From: Lepus europaeus
Taxonomy: Eukaryota > Chordata > Mammalia > Lagomorpha > Leporidae
Direction of reading: 5' to 3'
Assembly: GCF_033115175.1 (NCBI RefSeq)
Contig: NC_084827.1
Location: 22,128,001 to 22,192,000, forward strand
Length of the DNA: 64,000 nucleotides
Shown here: piece after piece, positions 20,786 to 33,940 of the stretch
Layout: every line of letters begins with the position of its first letter
Numbering within the stretch: the first letter of the stretch is position 1
Notes under the pieces: model-generated
Databases searched by the model: none
The model's input: the letters and a program-made list of their open reading frames with translations, nothing else
What the model was told of the DNA's origin: nothing
Program-made: the position numbers and the translations under genes

Positions 20786-23148
20786 AGTTCTTGAGGTGAT
20801 CCGTGGTCAAGAAGACTTGGCAAAAAACCAGCACCTTGATCAGTTTCTGGATTCAGTTGACTCCTCTAGAGCTTATATTCCTTGAGATTATTTTTTTCTT
20901 TTGCTCCATTCAATAAAACAAGAAATATACAGAAACCTGGTGATTGATCTTCTAAATATTATAATTAGAGTTACATGCTCGATATGTATCTTGGAATTCG
21001 GGTGACTGTTTTCATTTTAGGTAAAGTGAAACTGTGGACAGAGAATATAAATTCATTTCAGATAAACACTGAATGTACACCTGCTGTCTACTAGCTATTC
21101 TGCATTGATGTATCTCTCACTTGCCATATTTTGGAGAAGACTGGATTCAATTCACAAGGCAGACTTCTCTGTTCAGACAGCTTGATAGAGTACTAGCTGT
21201 TCAGCCAAGTTAGATTGCTCAAAACAGTCTCTGAATTTGTTTAGATCCAAAGTACAATCGTCAATATGTGATACTTCAGTATCTTCAGTGATCTTATGAT
21301 TTATCTAACCTTTTATGACCTTTTATATGTTCTTTTATCTGACCTTTTATAACTTTTATGACCTTTTGTGACCTTTTGTATGACTTTCTACCATTCATCA
21401 TTCCAGGACATTTCAATGCATCTCATCACTAAGATCACAAAATTTTAGGAATCCAACTTAATAACATCACCAGTCCAATAGTGAAATATTTTATTTAGAT
21501 AGTTTGAATATAGGTGGTCCCCACGATTGATACTTTATTTACTAATTTCTCTCTTTTCCAGGACACTTATAAATTTTGTAGTAGCTCTGACCCATACACT
21601 CTAAAGGTTTATATCCAAGTGGATGAAAGTGGGAGCAGAGAAGTCTGAAACACAGGGAAGACAAAAATAACAACAAGATTTGGGGATGAGCAAATACTCT
21701 ATTGATATTCAGCTAAAGCTTCTGAAAATGCTCACAGGATGTTTGGAAATTGCATTTCTAAATGTTATGGGCCTTGAGTCTTTCAACCATGTAATGAATA
21801 TATATTTTTTCTCCATTTATTTATTATTGGTAGAAATTGAGTGATGGACTTTTCCACTGATGCTCCTGTCCATGTTTATTTTCTCATTGCCCCAGTCTGC
21901 ATTGTTATCTGACAATGCAAAGCAAGTTACATGCTGGCTGATATACAGAAGCAATCCTTCTTTCAAAGAATTTTCATCTGTCACCATCATCTCCACTAAG
22001 ATGCAGAACAAGGAATGACAGCATGATTGGTTTTATCTACATTTTGGTATAGTTTTCTTTGAATGGCAGTCTCAGAGAACACACTTTTCAAGATAAAATA
22101 GCAAAACTGTGATCATTTCAAATGGCAGAGTCTGATGGAGGATTATAAATTATTGCCTAAAAGTTCCAAATACTTTTGACCCATAGTTGGAAATCTTGTT
22201 CAGGAGACTGTTTGGAATGACTGCTTCCCAAAATCTCTTTTGTCATTTAAGGAAACAAACTGTGTTTTGGAAATGGCAGAAGGCCAAAAAAAAAAAAAAA
22301 AGTAAAATAAACAGGGAGCAAAACAGCAAAGTCAAAACAAACTGAAGGAAAATTGACTATTTACTTCTCTTCCTGTTAGCAGCACATTTAATGCTACCTT
22401 TCAAAGATACAGTCTTCTGTTTCTAAGGAGGAAAAAGATATTTAAGTCCATTTAATTTTTGGTTTTTCAAATGATACAAATTCAAACCCAATTGCATAAA
22501 TCTAAGAAACTTAATTTGTATTTACCATCAGCTCCTAACTATAGGTTCATTGCAATATTAAATATTTGATATTCACAAAGAATATCTGTATGGCAGATGC
22601 TAATAAAGTTGAGGTACTACTACTTAAATATGATGAACTCTACAAACTAGACCAAATTGGTTGTTGCTCTTTGAATTGAGCAATATAAATAGAAGACTGT
22701 TTGATAAAAGATGCTAACATAAGATTAAACTATTTTGGCTAAACCTCTTCCTTGGCTGTCACCTACAGAATGATGCCAATATTTTCAAACCTAAGTGAAA
22801 ACAGACCTTGCTGAAGCATCTCCACGTTAACTGTAGCTGTGGGTTTCTGGGCATTGCCCTTCTAAGTGGGTTTCTAGGTTAAGAAAGGAGCCTGGAAAGC
22901 AGTTGGAAGCTGTTTCCATGGCACATATAATGTAGACTATTAAGTCAACAACATGTACATTTACTCTCTGTTGATCTATGCCAGAAGAAAATATCAGGGG
23001 AGATTTCTGTGGTTAATTCAAAATTAAATCAGCTGATTTCACTGAAAATATTTTGGTAATTTGAATGAACATCAGATTATAAATTCCACTAATCTCTCAT
23101 CCCTCCTATCCCCTGCCAAAATAAAATATCTTAGGTCTTAAAGAAATG
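20786..23148. other. Unassigned, with one tandem motif
   Basis: No gene and no named repeat. 21301-21386 has repeated copies of CCTTTTATGA/GACCTTTTGT, a small degenerate tandem array. 22288-22303 is an A-run. Otherwise unremarkable AT-rich DNA. Confidence 0.4.
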
Positions 23149-23165
23149 CAAACTTGTAAATATTT

Positions 23166-23471
23166 TTTTTGACAGGCAGAGCGGTCAGTGAGAGAGAGAC
23201 ATAGAGAAAGGTCTTCCTTTCCATTGGTTAACCCTCCAATGGCTGCTGTGGCCGGCGCACTGCGGCCGGCGCACTGTGGCCAGTGCACCGCGCTGATCCA
23301 AATCCAGGAGCCAGGTGCTTCTCCTGGTCTCCCAAGCACTTGGGCCATCCTCCACTGCACTCCCAGGCCACAGCAGAGAGCTGGGACAGAATCCAGTGCC
23401 CCAACCGGCACTAGAACCTGGGGTGCTGGCGCCACGGTGGAGGATTAGCCTATTGAGCTGCAGCGCTGGCC
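23166..23471 (-). mobile_element. C-SINE (poly(A)-tail class), antisense, long form
   Basis: Complement of a young C-SINE. It has a perfect 17-bp target duplication, CAAACTTGTAAATATTT (23149-23165 and 23472-23488). At 23251-23292 a 14-bp GC-rich unit (GCCGGCGCACTGCG and variants) is repeated three times. Confidence 0.95.
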
Positions 23472-23488
23472 CAAACTTGTAAATATTT

Positions 23489-24043
23489 ACTCTGTTAAAA
23501 GAGAGGGCTGCCCAGGTTCCCAACTACTTCTGAGCCTTGGAAAAATCCAAACTAGATGGTTTAGGAAAACCTAAAACAAATTTTTGATAAAAAAAAATCT
23601 GAATTATTGAATTAGATTATTATGAATTCAATAGATTCTTTGCTTTGCTCATGACAGGAATAACCTTACACTGTTTTTGCAAACAGTAATAGAATACTTC
23701 AAGACTTTGGTGGCAATATGGTTGCAAATAATTAATTATGAATGAATGATATGCAGGAGGTGGCCTTTGTATTGGTAACACGTGAGAATAGGAAAAAAAG
23801 AAATAAATAAGTAGTTTACAAACAATTCTAAAATTGACTGTCAGTTACAAATATGAATGCTTTGTGGGGCTTAAGAGGAAAATACAACTTTCTCCTCAGC
23901 TTGCTGTCTCCAACCACTCTTCATTTCCTACTGTGTTTGGGATGTAGGAAATGGGAGGCAAGGGATAGGTTAAAAAAAATGGAAAAATACTGTGAGAATA
24001 GATGGGGCAAGAGGATGAGGCAAATGTGGAACATCTACATTCT
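23489..24043. other. Unassigned AT-rich stretch
   Basis: No gene or named repeat recognised. A short open frame at 23853-24068 has no motif and runs into a SINE. Confidence 0.35.
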
Positions 24044-24345
24044 TAAAAATAATTTCATTTTCATATGAAAGAGAAATAGAGAGTCAGAGACAGAAAGAGA
24101 TCTTCCATCCTCTAGTTCACTTCCCAAATGCCTGCAATGGCTGGGACTGAGCTAGGCTGAAGCTAGGATCCAGGAACACAATCTAGGCCTCCCACATGTA
24201 TTGCACACTGAAGTACTTGAATCCATCACCTGTTATCTCCCAGGGTCTGCATTATCAGGAAGTGGAGATGAAATGCAAACTCAGGGACTCTGACCAAGGA
24301 TGCAGGCTTCAGAAACAGCATCTGAGTCTCATTGCCAAATGCTTT
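24044..24345 (-). mobile_element. Old C-SINE, antisense
   Basis: GAAAGAGATCTTCCATCCTC, GTTCACTTCCCAAATGCCTG, GGCCTCCCACATG and CATTATCAGGAAGTGGAG follow the C-SINE order in complement. It is heavily diverged with few CpGs left. Confidence 0.8.
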
Positions 24346-24630
24346 TCCTGAATGGGACATTTTTTAATGATTCTGAAAAAAATTAAAACACTATAATAAG
24401 ATGCTAGACGTCATCTCCATGATGTTTACCATTTTTCAGCATAGATATGCAGCTCAAAAACAGTGATGTGGGAGAGACCTCCTGGCAACTATTTTGGTCA
24501 CCTTAATGTCTCACGGCTCAATTTAGGTAGGTTGTATGTGTCCAGGAATCTATCCATTCCTTCTAGGTTTCCCAGTTGTTGGAATACAGCTCTTTGAAGC
24601 ATTTCCTCTGATTCCTTTTATTTCTGTGCT
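24346..24630. other. Unassigned stretch
   Basis: Nothing recognised. It may include diverged ORF2-like sequence near its right end. Confidence 0.3.
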
Positions 24631-25192
24631 ATCTGTTGCATTTCCTATTTCACAGTAGCTAAAATATCAAATCAACCCAACTGCCTGTCAACTGAAGAAT
24701 GGATGAAGAAGTTATATGATATGTAGACCATGGAATACTACACAGCAATAAAAAATGAAATCTGGTCATTTGCAACAAAATGGATAAAACTAGAAAACAT
24801 CATACTTAGTGAAATAAGCCAATCCCAAAAGGACAAATTCCGTATGTTCTCCCTTATCTGTGATAACCAACAGAGCACCTAGAAAGCCATCTATAGAAGT
24901 GATATTGACACTTTGAAAGCAATGACTTTGAACAGCTCTTGTCTCGACTGTTCAGGAAGAGTTTGTTTTTATACTATTTGTTGAACTCTTTACTTAACAT
25001 AGTTAATCATATGTGTATAAAGTTAATTGAAAATAGATCTTAGTAAAAAAAATAATAACAATGGGAATAGGAGGAGGAAGATAGGAGTGTGGGTGTGAGG
25101 GTGGGTACAGTGGGAAGAATTACCATGATCCTAAAGTTGTAATTATAAAATGGATGAAATTTGTATTCCTTAAATAAGAGGTTTCAGGAAAA
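24631..25192 (+). mobile_element. L1 ORF2 end plus short 3'UTR
   Basis: ORF2 C-terminal region (GGATGAAGAAGTTATATG, AATACTACACAGCAATAAAAAATG, GAAATAAGCCAATCCCAAAAGG) followed by a short 3'UTR with GGGAATAGGAGGAGGAAG. The shorter 3'UTR differs from the long type at 19.3-20.3 kb and resembles 33.4-33.77 kb, marking another L1 subfamily. ORF2 frames are broken. Confidence 0.85.
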
Positions 25193-26450
25193 ATAATTTT
25201 ATGTAGTTAAAGTAGAAAATATTAGGGCTTTTTTTCTTTTATAAATGATCCTTTTACAATTCTTTAAGAAAAGTTGTAAGTTTATTTGTGTTTATTCAGT
25301 ATGGGGTAAGTGACAAAATGATATGTGGTTGGTGATATATTGTCCTATGTCTTTGAAAACATGATGAAAGAAAAGAGTTATTACAGGGCCAAGTGCTGGG
25401 GAAATAAATTCGGTGTTACTACTGTCTGTCAAAATTCACAGAGATAGGCTCCCTTCTCAAGGGCTTATTGGTTTTAGTTTACATTAATTAATAAAAGTTG
25501 TATGCATTTGTGATATATAGTATGTCTTGAAAACTATATATATTGTGAAATTGCTGAACCAAGTATTTAAACCAAGTATTTAAATATGATCTAATATGCT
25601 TTTGTGATTAGAACACTTAAAATGTACTTTTAGCAATTTTTAATTATATCATATAGAACTGGATTCCTTTGTAAGAGCGGTGTTCCCCTACTAAGTCAAG
25701 TATGTAAGAGAATAGAGATTACCACCTCTGGACCATCTTAGAGAAGAGAAACATGTGATTAGGATTAGTGGTTTTTTTCATTTTACATATTGAATATTTC
25801 ATTTGTAATTATTACCTTGTGCTTTATTCAATATCTCTATCTCTTTACAGAATTTCTCATCCATGTCATGTATTGATTTCTGTATTTCATTTAACTGTTT
25901 CTCTGTGACTTTTAGTAACATTTCAAGAGTTCTTCTGAATTATTTTTTATGCATTTTGTGCATTTGTGTGTGTGTGTATATATATATTGTATTGCAATAA
26001 AATATTTTGAAAAACATTAAAGGATTTGAGATATTGAATGACTTGAAGTCTGTTTCAGAAGCAGTAAAAATGAGCCATTTTAAAATAAATCAATCAAGAA
26101 AACATTTTGCATTCATAGTACAACTCCAAATGTAAAACAAACAAACATTTCAAGGGAAAAGATTTTTTTCTGTCTTGTTTGTTGAAAAATTCTCAACTAC
26201 AAGAAAATGGTAGGCAATTAGGTACTTAAATAATCATTGAATGAGTAGCTGAAAATATAAATATCTAAGAAATATTAGGGCATATAATATGAGTAAATGT
26301 TACATAATTGCTCAAAAGCTTTATGGAAAATCTTTTCCTATTATAACCATATTTGATGTATAATAATATAGTCCTAATTTTAATGTAAAGAAACCAAAGC
26401 TTTTAGAGATTAAATAATTGCCAAGAGGTTACCTATTATTAAACAGTGTT
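25193..26450. other. Unassigned AT-rich stretch
   Basis: No gene. A TG/TA simple repeat lies at 25965-25988. The segment near 25390-25470 might be an old repeat but I cannot name it. Confidence 0.35.
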
Positions 26451-26985
26451 ACCAAAATGTCTATCAATGGGTAAGTGGATAAAGAAAATCTGGTAGATTA
26501 CACAGAATGTTATTCAGCTATAAAAAAAATGAAATCCTGACATTTCAAAGTTATTGGAACTGGAGGTCATTTTGTTAACTGAAATAACCTAGACTTAGAC
26601 AAGTATTGCATGTTATGTCTTATATTTGCAAGTTAAGAAAAAATAGTACATCTGAACCTTAGTGATTACTAGAGGTTGAGAATGTGGGGACTGGACATGA
26701 AGGAAGATTGGACAACAGTTATCAAAACACATTCAGACACAAGTAACACATTCTAGAGTTCCTAGTAGAATGGAGGTGACTATAGTTCACAGCAATGCAT
26801 TTAATACTACATAATGAACCAGAAGAGAGAGGTAGATATGCTCCAAATATAAGGAAAAGATAAGGAAAATGAAACTATTTGTCTGGCTTGATCTATTCAT
26901 ACTATGTATATGTGTTGAAATATTATACTGTATCCTCAATCTACAAGTTCTATCTACCAATTGAAACATGTAAATAATAAAATGC
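26451..26985 (+). mobile_element. Ancient L1 (L1M type) 3' end
   Basis: GTCTATCAATGGGTAAGTGG, TATTCAGCTATAAAAAAAATG, TTGGAACTGGAGGTCATT, then GTGATTACTAGAGGTTGAG and GGAGGTGACTATAGTTCAC follow the order of the ORF2 end and 3'UTR of old, pan-mammalian L1. It is clearly older than the lagomorph-specific L1s here. Confidence 0.75.
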
Positions 26986-27410
26986 CCCAAAAGTAAAATT
27001 GAATTCATCTGACTTCAAAGTGTATTGTCTGTGGTTCCTTGTCTTTGAACACGTACAAATTGGAGGCAGAGAAAGACAATATTCACATTGTCTATACTAA
27101 CGAAAGGTATAATCATCCTTTGAAACTACCCTTGAGAATTCTTGGTGTTGATATACATGTTTGTCATTCATGTGAAAGTTTCATTTACCATTAGAAAGTT
27201 AAAACTTCTAGAAGGAAAAATACATAATAAAGCAAGGAGATTGCCAATTCCTCACACAGTTGGTTCCAGGCAATCAGATTCATATTTTGATGACATCCCT
27301 ACTCCGTTCTTGCCAGCCTCCCATTCCAGCTGCAGCTTGATGCCAACTCAGTGGATGCCTAACAGCCTAATCCTTCCCTGGAACTAGAAAAGGCTTGGCA
27401 TAGGATAAAT
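26986..27410. other. Unassigned stretch
   Basis: No repeat recognised. An open frame at 27142-27387 (about 81 codons) shows no known motif and I do not consider it a gene. Confidence 0.35.
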
Positions 27411-27423
27411 CAGGGCACATTTC

Positions 27424-27443
27424 CTTTTCTTTCTTTCTTTCTT

Positions 27444-27478
<35 letters not shown>

Positions 27479-27792
27479 AGGCAGGGTTAGACAGTGAGAG
27501 AGAGAGAGAGAGAGAAAGGTCTTCCTTTTCTGTTGGTTCACCCCCTAAATGGCCACTATGGCCGGCGTGCTGCACTGATCTGAAGCCAGGAGCCAGGTGC
27601 TTCCTCCTGATCTCCCATGCGGGTGCAGAGTCCAAGCACCTGGGCCATCCTCCACTGCCTTCCTGGGCCACAGCAGAGAGCTGGACTGGAAGAGGAGCAA
27701 CCGGGAAAGAATCCGGCGCCCCAACCAAGACTAGAATCTGGGGTGCTGGCGCCGCAGGCGGAGGATTAGCCAAGTAAGCGTGGCGCTGGCCC
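27424..27792 (-). mobile_element. C-SINE (poly(A)-tail class), antisense, with long tail
   Basis: Young C-SINE in complement. Its tail has become a (CTTT)n stretch plus a long T-run at 27424-27475. A GA-run sits at 27497-27515. CAGGGCACATTT flanks both sides (27411-27422 and 27793-27804). Confidence 0.94.
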
Positions 27793-27805
27793 CAGGGCAC
27801 ATTTT

Positions 27806-28180
27806 CTAATAATGATTAGTTAGCTGTTTCTCACCTGAATGAAAAATAACAGGAATCCTTTGAGTGCTATTGAAACATCAAGCCAAACATAACCACTGCC
27901 AGCAAGGATGAGATAGGGCAAAATTGTGATATGTAAAAAGTGTGCATATTTATGAGGTACCAAGTGATGTTTCTTGACATGGATGCATTGTGGAATCCAT
28001 AGTCAGGTTAAACATAGCTATTTACTCAAAACATAAAGATACTCAAAATACTTTGTCTAGTTTTTTTTTTTTTCTTTTTCTTTCTTTTTGTTGAGGGAAA
28101 TAGCACATTACCTGTAGTCACACACTATTTTAACTGTCCCAGCTGTTTTGGCCTGAGAGTCAATCAAACTTGCTTTCCAA
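27806..28180. other. Unassigned, T-rich tract
   Basis: A (T)n/(CTTT) tract at 28061-28090. Otherwise nothing recognised. Confidence 0.35.
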
Positions 28181-28530
28181 TTTTTCTTAATTTTATTTAA
28201 CATACATAAATTTCATGTACATATTTAGGAACATAGTGATCTTTTCCACTCTCTTCCTGAATTCCCCTCAATTTTCACATTAAGCTACTTTCAGTTTACT
28301 TTATACTCATAAGATTAACCTTACACTAGGTAAAGTGTTCAACAAACACTGTTCAGGGCTGTAAACAATCATCAAAATTCAAAATATTAATTTCATTCCT
28401 ATATATTACATTTTAGGTACTCTATTTGTTATCACATACCAGGGAAAACATATGGTATTTGTATTTTGGGGACTGGCTTGTTTCACTAAGTATAATGGTT
28501 TCTCTATTTCTCCCTTTTAACTTCCAGTGT
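28181..28530 (-). mobile_element. L1 3' end, antisense
   Basis: TTAATTTTATTTAACATACATAAATTTC is the tail complement of a short-3'UTR L1. TTTGGGGACTGGCTTGTTTCAC near 28465 is the complement of the conserved ORF2 end. Frames are broken. Confidence 0.78.
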
Positions 28531-28774
28531 TTAGGGAAAGGGATTGTGCTCTTCTATTTGAGTATCTTTGCATGTTTTGTATCAAGGTAAGTACAAGATC
28601 TGAAAATATTCAACCTTAATGAAAAGTTATTAGCTAATATATCATCTAAAATTTCAGAATTGAGTCAGAAATAGATCATGAACATTGAAAGAAGCAGTTA
28701 CCTAAAAGAAATTAAAGATGGTTTACCAAGCTCAAGTCGAGAACACTGCAGTCAGTGTCTGTATAATAAAAGCT

Positions 28775-29075
28775 ACTGCTAGTAGGCATTTGGTTAGGAT
28801 TCTGATTAAGATGTCCCCATTACACATTGAAGGTTCAGGGTTCAGCTCCCAGTCTAGCTCCCATTCTGGCTTCCTGACAGGCCCTCAATGGTGGTAGGTT
28901 ATGGTTCATATAGTCGGCTCCCTTTCACTGACTTAGGAGAACTGGATTGAGTTCTCAGCTTCTACTTCAGCCTGGCCATTGTGGGCTTCCAGGGAGAGAA
29001 CCAGCAGATGGGGGAGCTCTATCCCTCTCTCTTTCTCTTTCTGTTTCTCCCCTTGAGTTAACTAAGAAAAAAGAA
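28775..29075 (+). mobile_element. Old C-SINE (+)
   Basis: Diverged C-SINE landmarks: GATTAAGATGTCCCCATTACAC, GCCTGGCCATTGTGGGCTTCC, GAACCAGCAGATGGGGGAGC and a TC-rich segment. The usual AAATAAATAAATC tail is replaced by an AAGAAAA-rich end. Confidence 0.72.
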
Positions 29076-29798
29076 AAAAGAAGGGACTAGAAAGATTGGT
29101 GTTAAAAAATTCATTGTGTGGCCCTTTGGGGCTTCCAGTGCCCAGAGACATAAGCCATGTCACCCTTCTGCCAGACTTTGATAGGAAAGAAAATCTACCA
29201 GAATTCTGAGTCATGTTTTGTATTTTTTCCAAACAATAGCTGATCTGGTAGAGGCTTCTAACTGTCCTCTAATATCCCTTACCTCCTTTTATATAGTAAT
29301 AAAAATCCCATTTTTTAAAAATTTGGACACATCCCTGCTTGTCATAACAGGACTTTTCTTTTTCCCTTATACAGTTAGTGTGGCCTTGAGCTTTCTCTCC
29401 TTTTTTTCACCTTCTACTGATAAAAATACAGATATTCACAAATGTGCCCTGATGATTTCAGAAAAAGGAACAAAACCAATTCAATTGATGAAAGAGTCTT
29501 TTCAACAATGGTACTGAACAACTGGCATCAAGATAAAAATAGTAAAACAAAACAAAATGAACATTGACCTAAAGCCCACACTTTGTACAAAATTTACTTT
29601 ACTGATTCATAAATATAAAAGTAAAATATAGCTCTATAAAACGTCTAAAAAAGAATGTTAAAGAGAATCTTCATGACCTAGAGCAGGGCAAAAAGACAGG
29701 AGCCACCTATTCCCCTGATAACTGTGGGGCCATCAAAGGGGTCGTGGAGTGCCTGCCTATGTGTCCAAGTAGTCTTGTTTAAGCATATCATGTTTATG
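29076..29798. other. Unassigned stretch
   Basis: An open frame at 29218-29517 (about 99 codons) is hydrophobic and serine-rich, with no family resemblance that I can see. No other feature. Confidence 0.35.
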
Positions 29799-29807
29799 CT
29801 ACATTTA

Positions 29808-30140
29808 GTTTTTTAAAAAGATTTTCTTTATTTATTTGACAGGTAGAACTACAGACAGTGAGAGGGAGAGACAGAGAGAAAGGTCTTCAATCTGCTAGTT
29901 AATGCCCCAAATGGTTGTAATGGCTGGAGTTGGGCTAATCCAAAGCCAGGAACCAGGAACTTCTTCCTGGTCTCCCACATGAGTGCAGGGACACAAGTGT
30001 TTGGGCCATCTTTTACTGCTTTCCCAGGCCACAGCAGAGCCCTGGATCAAAAGTGGAGTAGCCAGGACTCAAATCAGCACTCATATGGGATTCCAGCACC
30101 GCAGGCAGAGGAGTAACCTACTTCATCACAGTGCCAGACC
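29808..30140 (-). mobile_element. C-SINE, antisense
   Basis: TTTATTTATTTGACAGGTAG at the left and CACAGTGCCAGACC at the right. CTACATTTA flanks it on both sides (29799-29807 and 30141-30149). Confidence 0.93.
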
Positions 30141-30149
30141 CTACATTTA

Positions 30150-31815
30150 TTTTGTTTGTACATTTCAAAACTTTATCTTCTTATAGAAAATATGAGCATA
30201 TAATTGCATTTGTTAATAACAAATCAAATATAACTATTTTATAAATGTTATAAATATGCAAAGTCATCAAATATACCTAGCACTTATTGTTAGGACTCTG
30301 TTGAATCAAATCAAAAGTAGGATCAGCTTTACACCTTTATTTATTTATTGGGATTCCAGTTTACATCTCTACATGGTGTCAGCAATATTTATCTTACCTG
30401 AATATATGAAAATAATACCTCTGAAACTTTTATGTCATTAAAGACCATATTGAATATCATCACCAATTTTTCCTCTGTTCTTTAACATGAGAGTGTAATA
30501 TGGGAAGAGAAGATTCTGTACTACAGAAACCCAACTCCCTCTGATGCTAAGTAACTAGCTAGCTCCAGAGTAAGACAATGTTTTTGATAGTTAAATGACA
30601 TATCAGATACTGCACTCAGATCCCAGCACATCCTGTTTCAGACATTCGGCTTTATACATATTTAATATTTTATCACTTTATTTGGCATGCTATCCTTTTT
30701 CCTTTATTAGAATGTAACTGAGACAACTGACCTTATTCAGAAGATGAGTGTATCAGTATGATGGCATCCAGGATAAAATTCTTGGTGTCAGTCTTTCAGT
30801 GGAAAGCAGCTGATCTCAGTGGATGTTACTATTCCCTATAAAGGAACTCTGGAGCATCCTCGTCTTATGAACACTCTCAGTGTGGTCTCAGTTCAAAATG
30901 TCCCTCGTTTGTGATTCTGATCATTTTATACCAATTTGGTTTACCCTTTACCTCTTTCACATTTCATTCATTGAATTGGAATTAGATATGACTCTCAAAT
31001 TAAGGTTTTTACATTATCATACATATTTTAAGTACATGACATATAGTACAGAACATTAAAATTTACCCTATTTCCTGATTTAGTCTAGATAATTTTTTTT
31101 GTACCTAATAGAGAATGTTCATTTGGGAACCTAAATATCACAGATGTGGATCATTCCAGTTAATGAGTTAACAGGGTGTCTTCACAGTACAGGTAAGTTT
31201 TATTACCTCAAATAATTTAGTCCCTGCTATAAAATATATATGTATATCTATTTTTAAACCTATTTTAGTTATGACCAAATATCAGAGGGCCATAACAATT
31301 TCTAGAAAAATCTAAGATAAATTTCTTAAGTTGTCTCAATAACTAGTTAGTATCATAAATAATAGGCTGTTCACTTGAGTTCATTTCTCTAAATCTACAC
31401 TGGAGCTGGGTGTGTGATTGATCCTGACTACCAATGGGAAACTGGACTACTCCCCAATCCAGGCAAGAGTATAATGGCTTAGACCCTTAAGTAATGATGA
31501 TTTGGGTCACCTTATAAGAACCAGGATCCACAGAGGTGATTCCTGAAGTCAAAGGAGATACAGAATGAAAATAAGAATGTAGCTAAGAATACCAGTTACA
31601 ACATGTGCCCAGTTACAGAAAGTAGGATTTTCATTATCATGAATATTTTCTCTATGAATATGTTCATGTGGAGGTAAAATAAAAGAAAGCTGAATTTTGA
31701 AAAAGTAGATACTGGTGCAAAATTTTTGAAAACTATGCATAGTTTTCTCATAATAAGCATTTACACTAATTTTTTAAGACTTTGTATATATAAAATGATA
31801 CATACTATTGTGTTA
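30150..31815. other. Unassigned AT-rich stretch
   Basis: No gene, no repeat that I can name and no tandem array. Short open frames at 30256-30441, 31549-31740 and 31726-31911 carry no motif. Confidence 0.35.
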
Positions 31816-33768
31816 AAAACACAATCAAGGCAATTTATGGAAACCAATGGCCAGCATCCTATTGAATGGGAAAAGCTGGAAGTATTCCCCAAAAGATCTG
31901 AAGCCAGATAAGGATTCCCATTCTCAACATTGCTATTTAATATATTCCAAAAAAGATTAAATACCTTGAATAAATTTAACCAAGCATGTCAAAGATATAT
32001 ATGATGAAAATTACAAAACACTAAAGAAAGAAATATGAGACATTAAATAAAAGGAAAAATCTTCCATGTTCATGGATTGGAAGGATCAACATCATCAAAA
32101 TGCCCATATTACCAAAAGCAATTTAAAGATTCAATGTGATAACAATCAAAATACCAAAGACATTCTTTGCAGATCTTAAAAAAAAAAAAGATGCTAAACT
32201 CTATATGGAAACACAACAGACCCCTAAGAGTTAGGGCAATATTATACAACAAAAAACAGAGGCATCAGAATACCTGATATCAAGACATACTACATGGCAG
32301 TTATAACCAAAACAGCCTGGTACTGGCACAAAAACAGACATGTAGACCAATGGAACAGAACAGAAACTCCAGAAATCAATCCACACTTCTAAAATCAATT
32401 TATCTTTGACACAGGATCTAAAATCAACACCTGGAGCAAGGACAGTCTCTTCAACAAATGGTGCTGGGAAAACTGGATCTCTGCATGCCAAAGTATGAAA
32501 CTAGACCCTGGCCTTACACCTTATACAAAAATCCACTTGATTGGATCAAGGATCTAAATCTACAATCCGATACCATCAAATTACTAGAGAACATGGGGGA
32601 AACTCTTCAAGACATTGGCATAGACAAAGATTTATTAGAAAAGACCCTAGAAGCACAGGCAATCAAAGCCAAAATTGACAAATGAGATTAAATTCCTCTG
32701 AAAAGCTCCTGCACTGCAAAAGAAACATTCAGCAAAGTGAAGAGGTAACCAATGGAATGGGAGAAAATATTAGTAAACTATGCAACTGATAAAGGGTAAA
32801 CAGCCAGAATCTATTAACAGCTCAAGACATTCAACAACAACAAAACAAACAATCCAATTAAGAAATGGGCAAAGAACTTGAACAAGTATTTTTCAAGGGA
32901 GGAAATTTAAATGGTCAACAGACTCAGGGTCACTAGCCATCAGGGAAATGCAATCAAAACCACAATGAGGTTTCACCTCACTTCAGTTAGATTGGCTCAC
33001 ATACAAAAATCAATAAACAACAAATTCTTGTGAGGATATGGGGATAAAGGTACCCTAGTTCACCATTTATGGGAATGTAAACTGTTGCAGCCACTGTGGA
33101 AGACAGTATGGAGATACCTCAGACACCTACCATATGATCCAGTCATTGCACTCCTGGGAATTGACTCAAATTAGCATAAATCAACATATGAAAGAGTTAT
33201 CTGTACCCCCCATGTTCATTGAAGCAAAATTCGTAATAGCTAACATGTGGAATCAATGCATAGGCCCATCAACTGTTGAATAGATCTCATAATATGGAGT
33301 ACTACTCAGCTGTAATAAAAATGAAATCCTGCCTTTCGCAACAAGATGGACACAATTGTAAACTATTATACTTAGTGAAATAAGCCAGTCCCCAAAAGAC
33401 AGGTATCATAGGTTTTCCTTGATCTGAGGTATCTAACAGAGTATCAAAAATGTAATATATTTGAGTGAAATGGACATTTTGAGATTCGATGATTGTATGC
33501 AGCCCTTGTCTCTTTTGTTGAGGAACAGTATTTATTTTTTTCTTCATACTGTTTTTTGAAGTCTTTTACTTAGTGTAATTCTAACTTTATGATCATTAAG
33601 TAACAGAAAATAGATTTTTGGAAATGTTAAGAGTGGGAAAGGTAGAGGGAGGAGGAAGAAGGGTTGGAGCATGGATGGGAGAGTGGCTGGCAGGGAAAAG
33701 TCACTATGTTCCTAAATCTTGATACATGAAATACATGAAATTTGTATAACTTGAATAAATTTTTAAAA
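31816..33768 (+). mobile_element. L1 ORF2 (RT to end) plus short 3'UTR
   Basis: Starts within the reverse transcriptase region (CCTATTGAATGGGAAAAGCTGG near 31858) and runs to the 3' end with an ATAAATTTTTAAAAC tail. The segment 32340-32480 (CAATGGAACAGAACAG, AACACCTGGAGCAAGG, GGTGCTGGGAAAACTGG) parallels 4125-4265 and 39140-39280. Frames are broken repeatedly; the longest surviving piece is 32458-32685. The short 3'UTR (33600-33768) marks the same subfamily as 24.6 kb and 36-41 kb. Confidence 0.9.
32458..32685 (+). pseudogene. L1 ORF2 open fragment
   Basis: About 75 codons of the region downstream of the L1 reverse transcriptase, with [12 protein letters not shown] and ENMGETLQDIG visible. 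It is bounded by stops and has no catalytic domain. Confidence 0.75.
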
Positions 33769-33940
33769 CATACATTTTTCTCTTTTACAAAATCATGGTC
33801 AATATTCTGTAGTTAATACATAGAATTTTAGAAATTTATGTAGTACTTCCTTTTTTGTTAAAGGATGACTCATTTAGTAGCTATGGGCTTGTTCTTCTCA
33901 TGTTTATTTTCTGAATGCCATTACAAATTCATTAAACTTC

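Noticed and set aside
27142..27387. 81-codon open frame in unassigned DNA
   Set aside because: No recognisable domain or exon signals.
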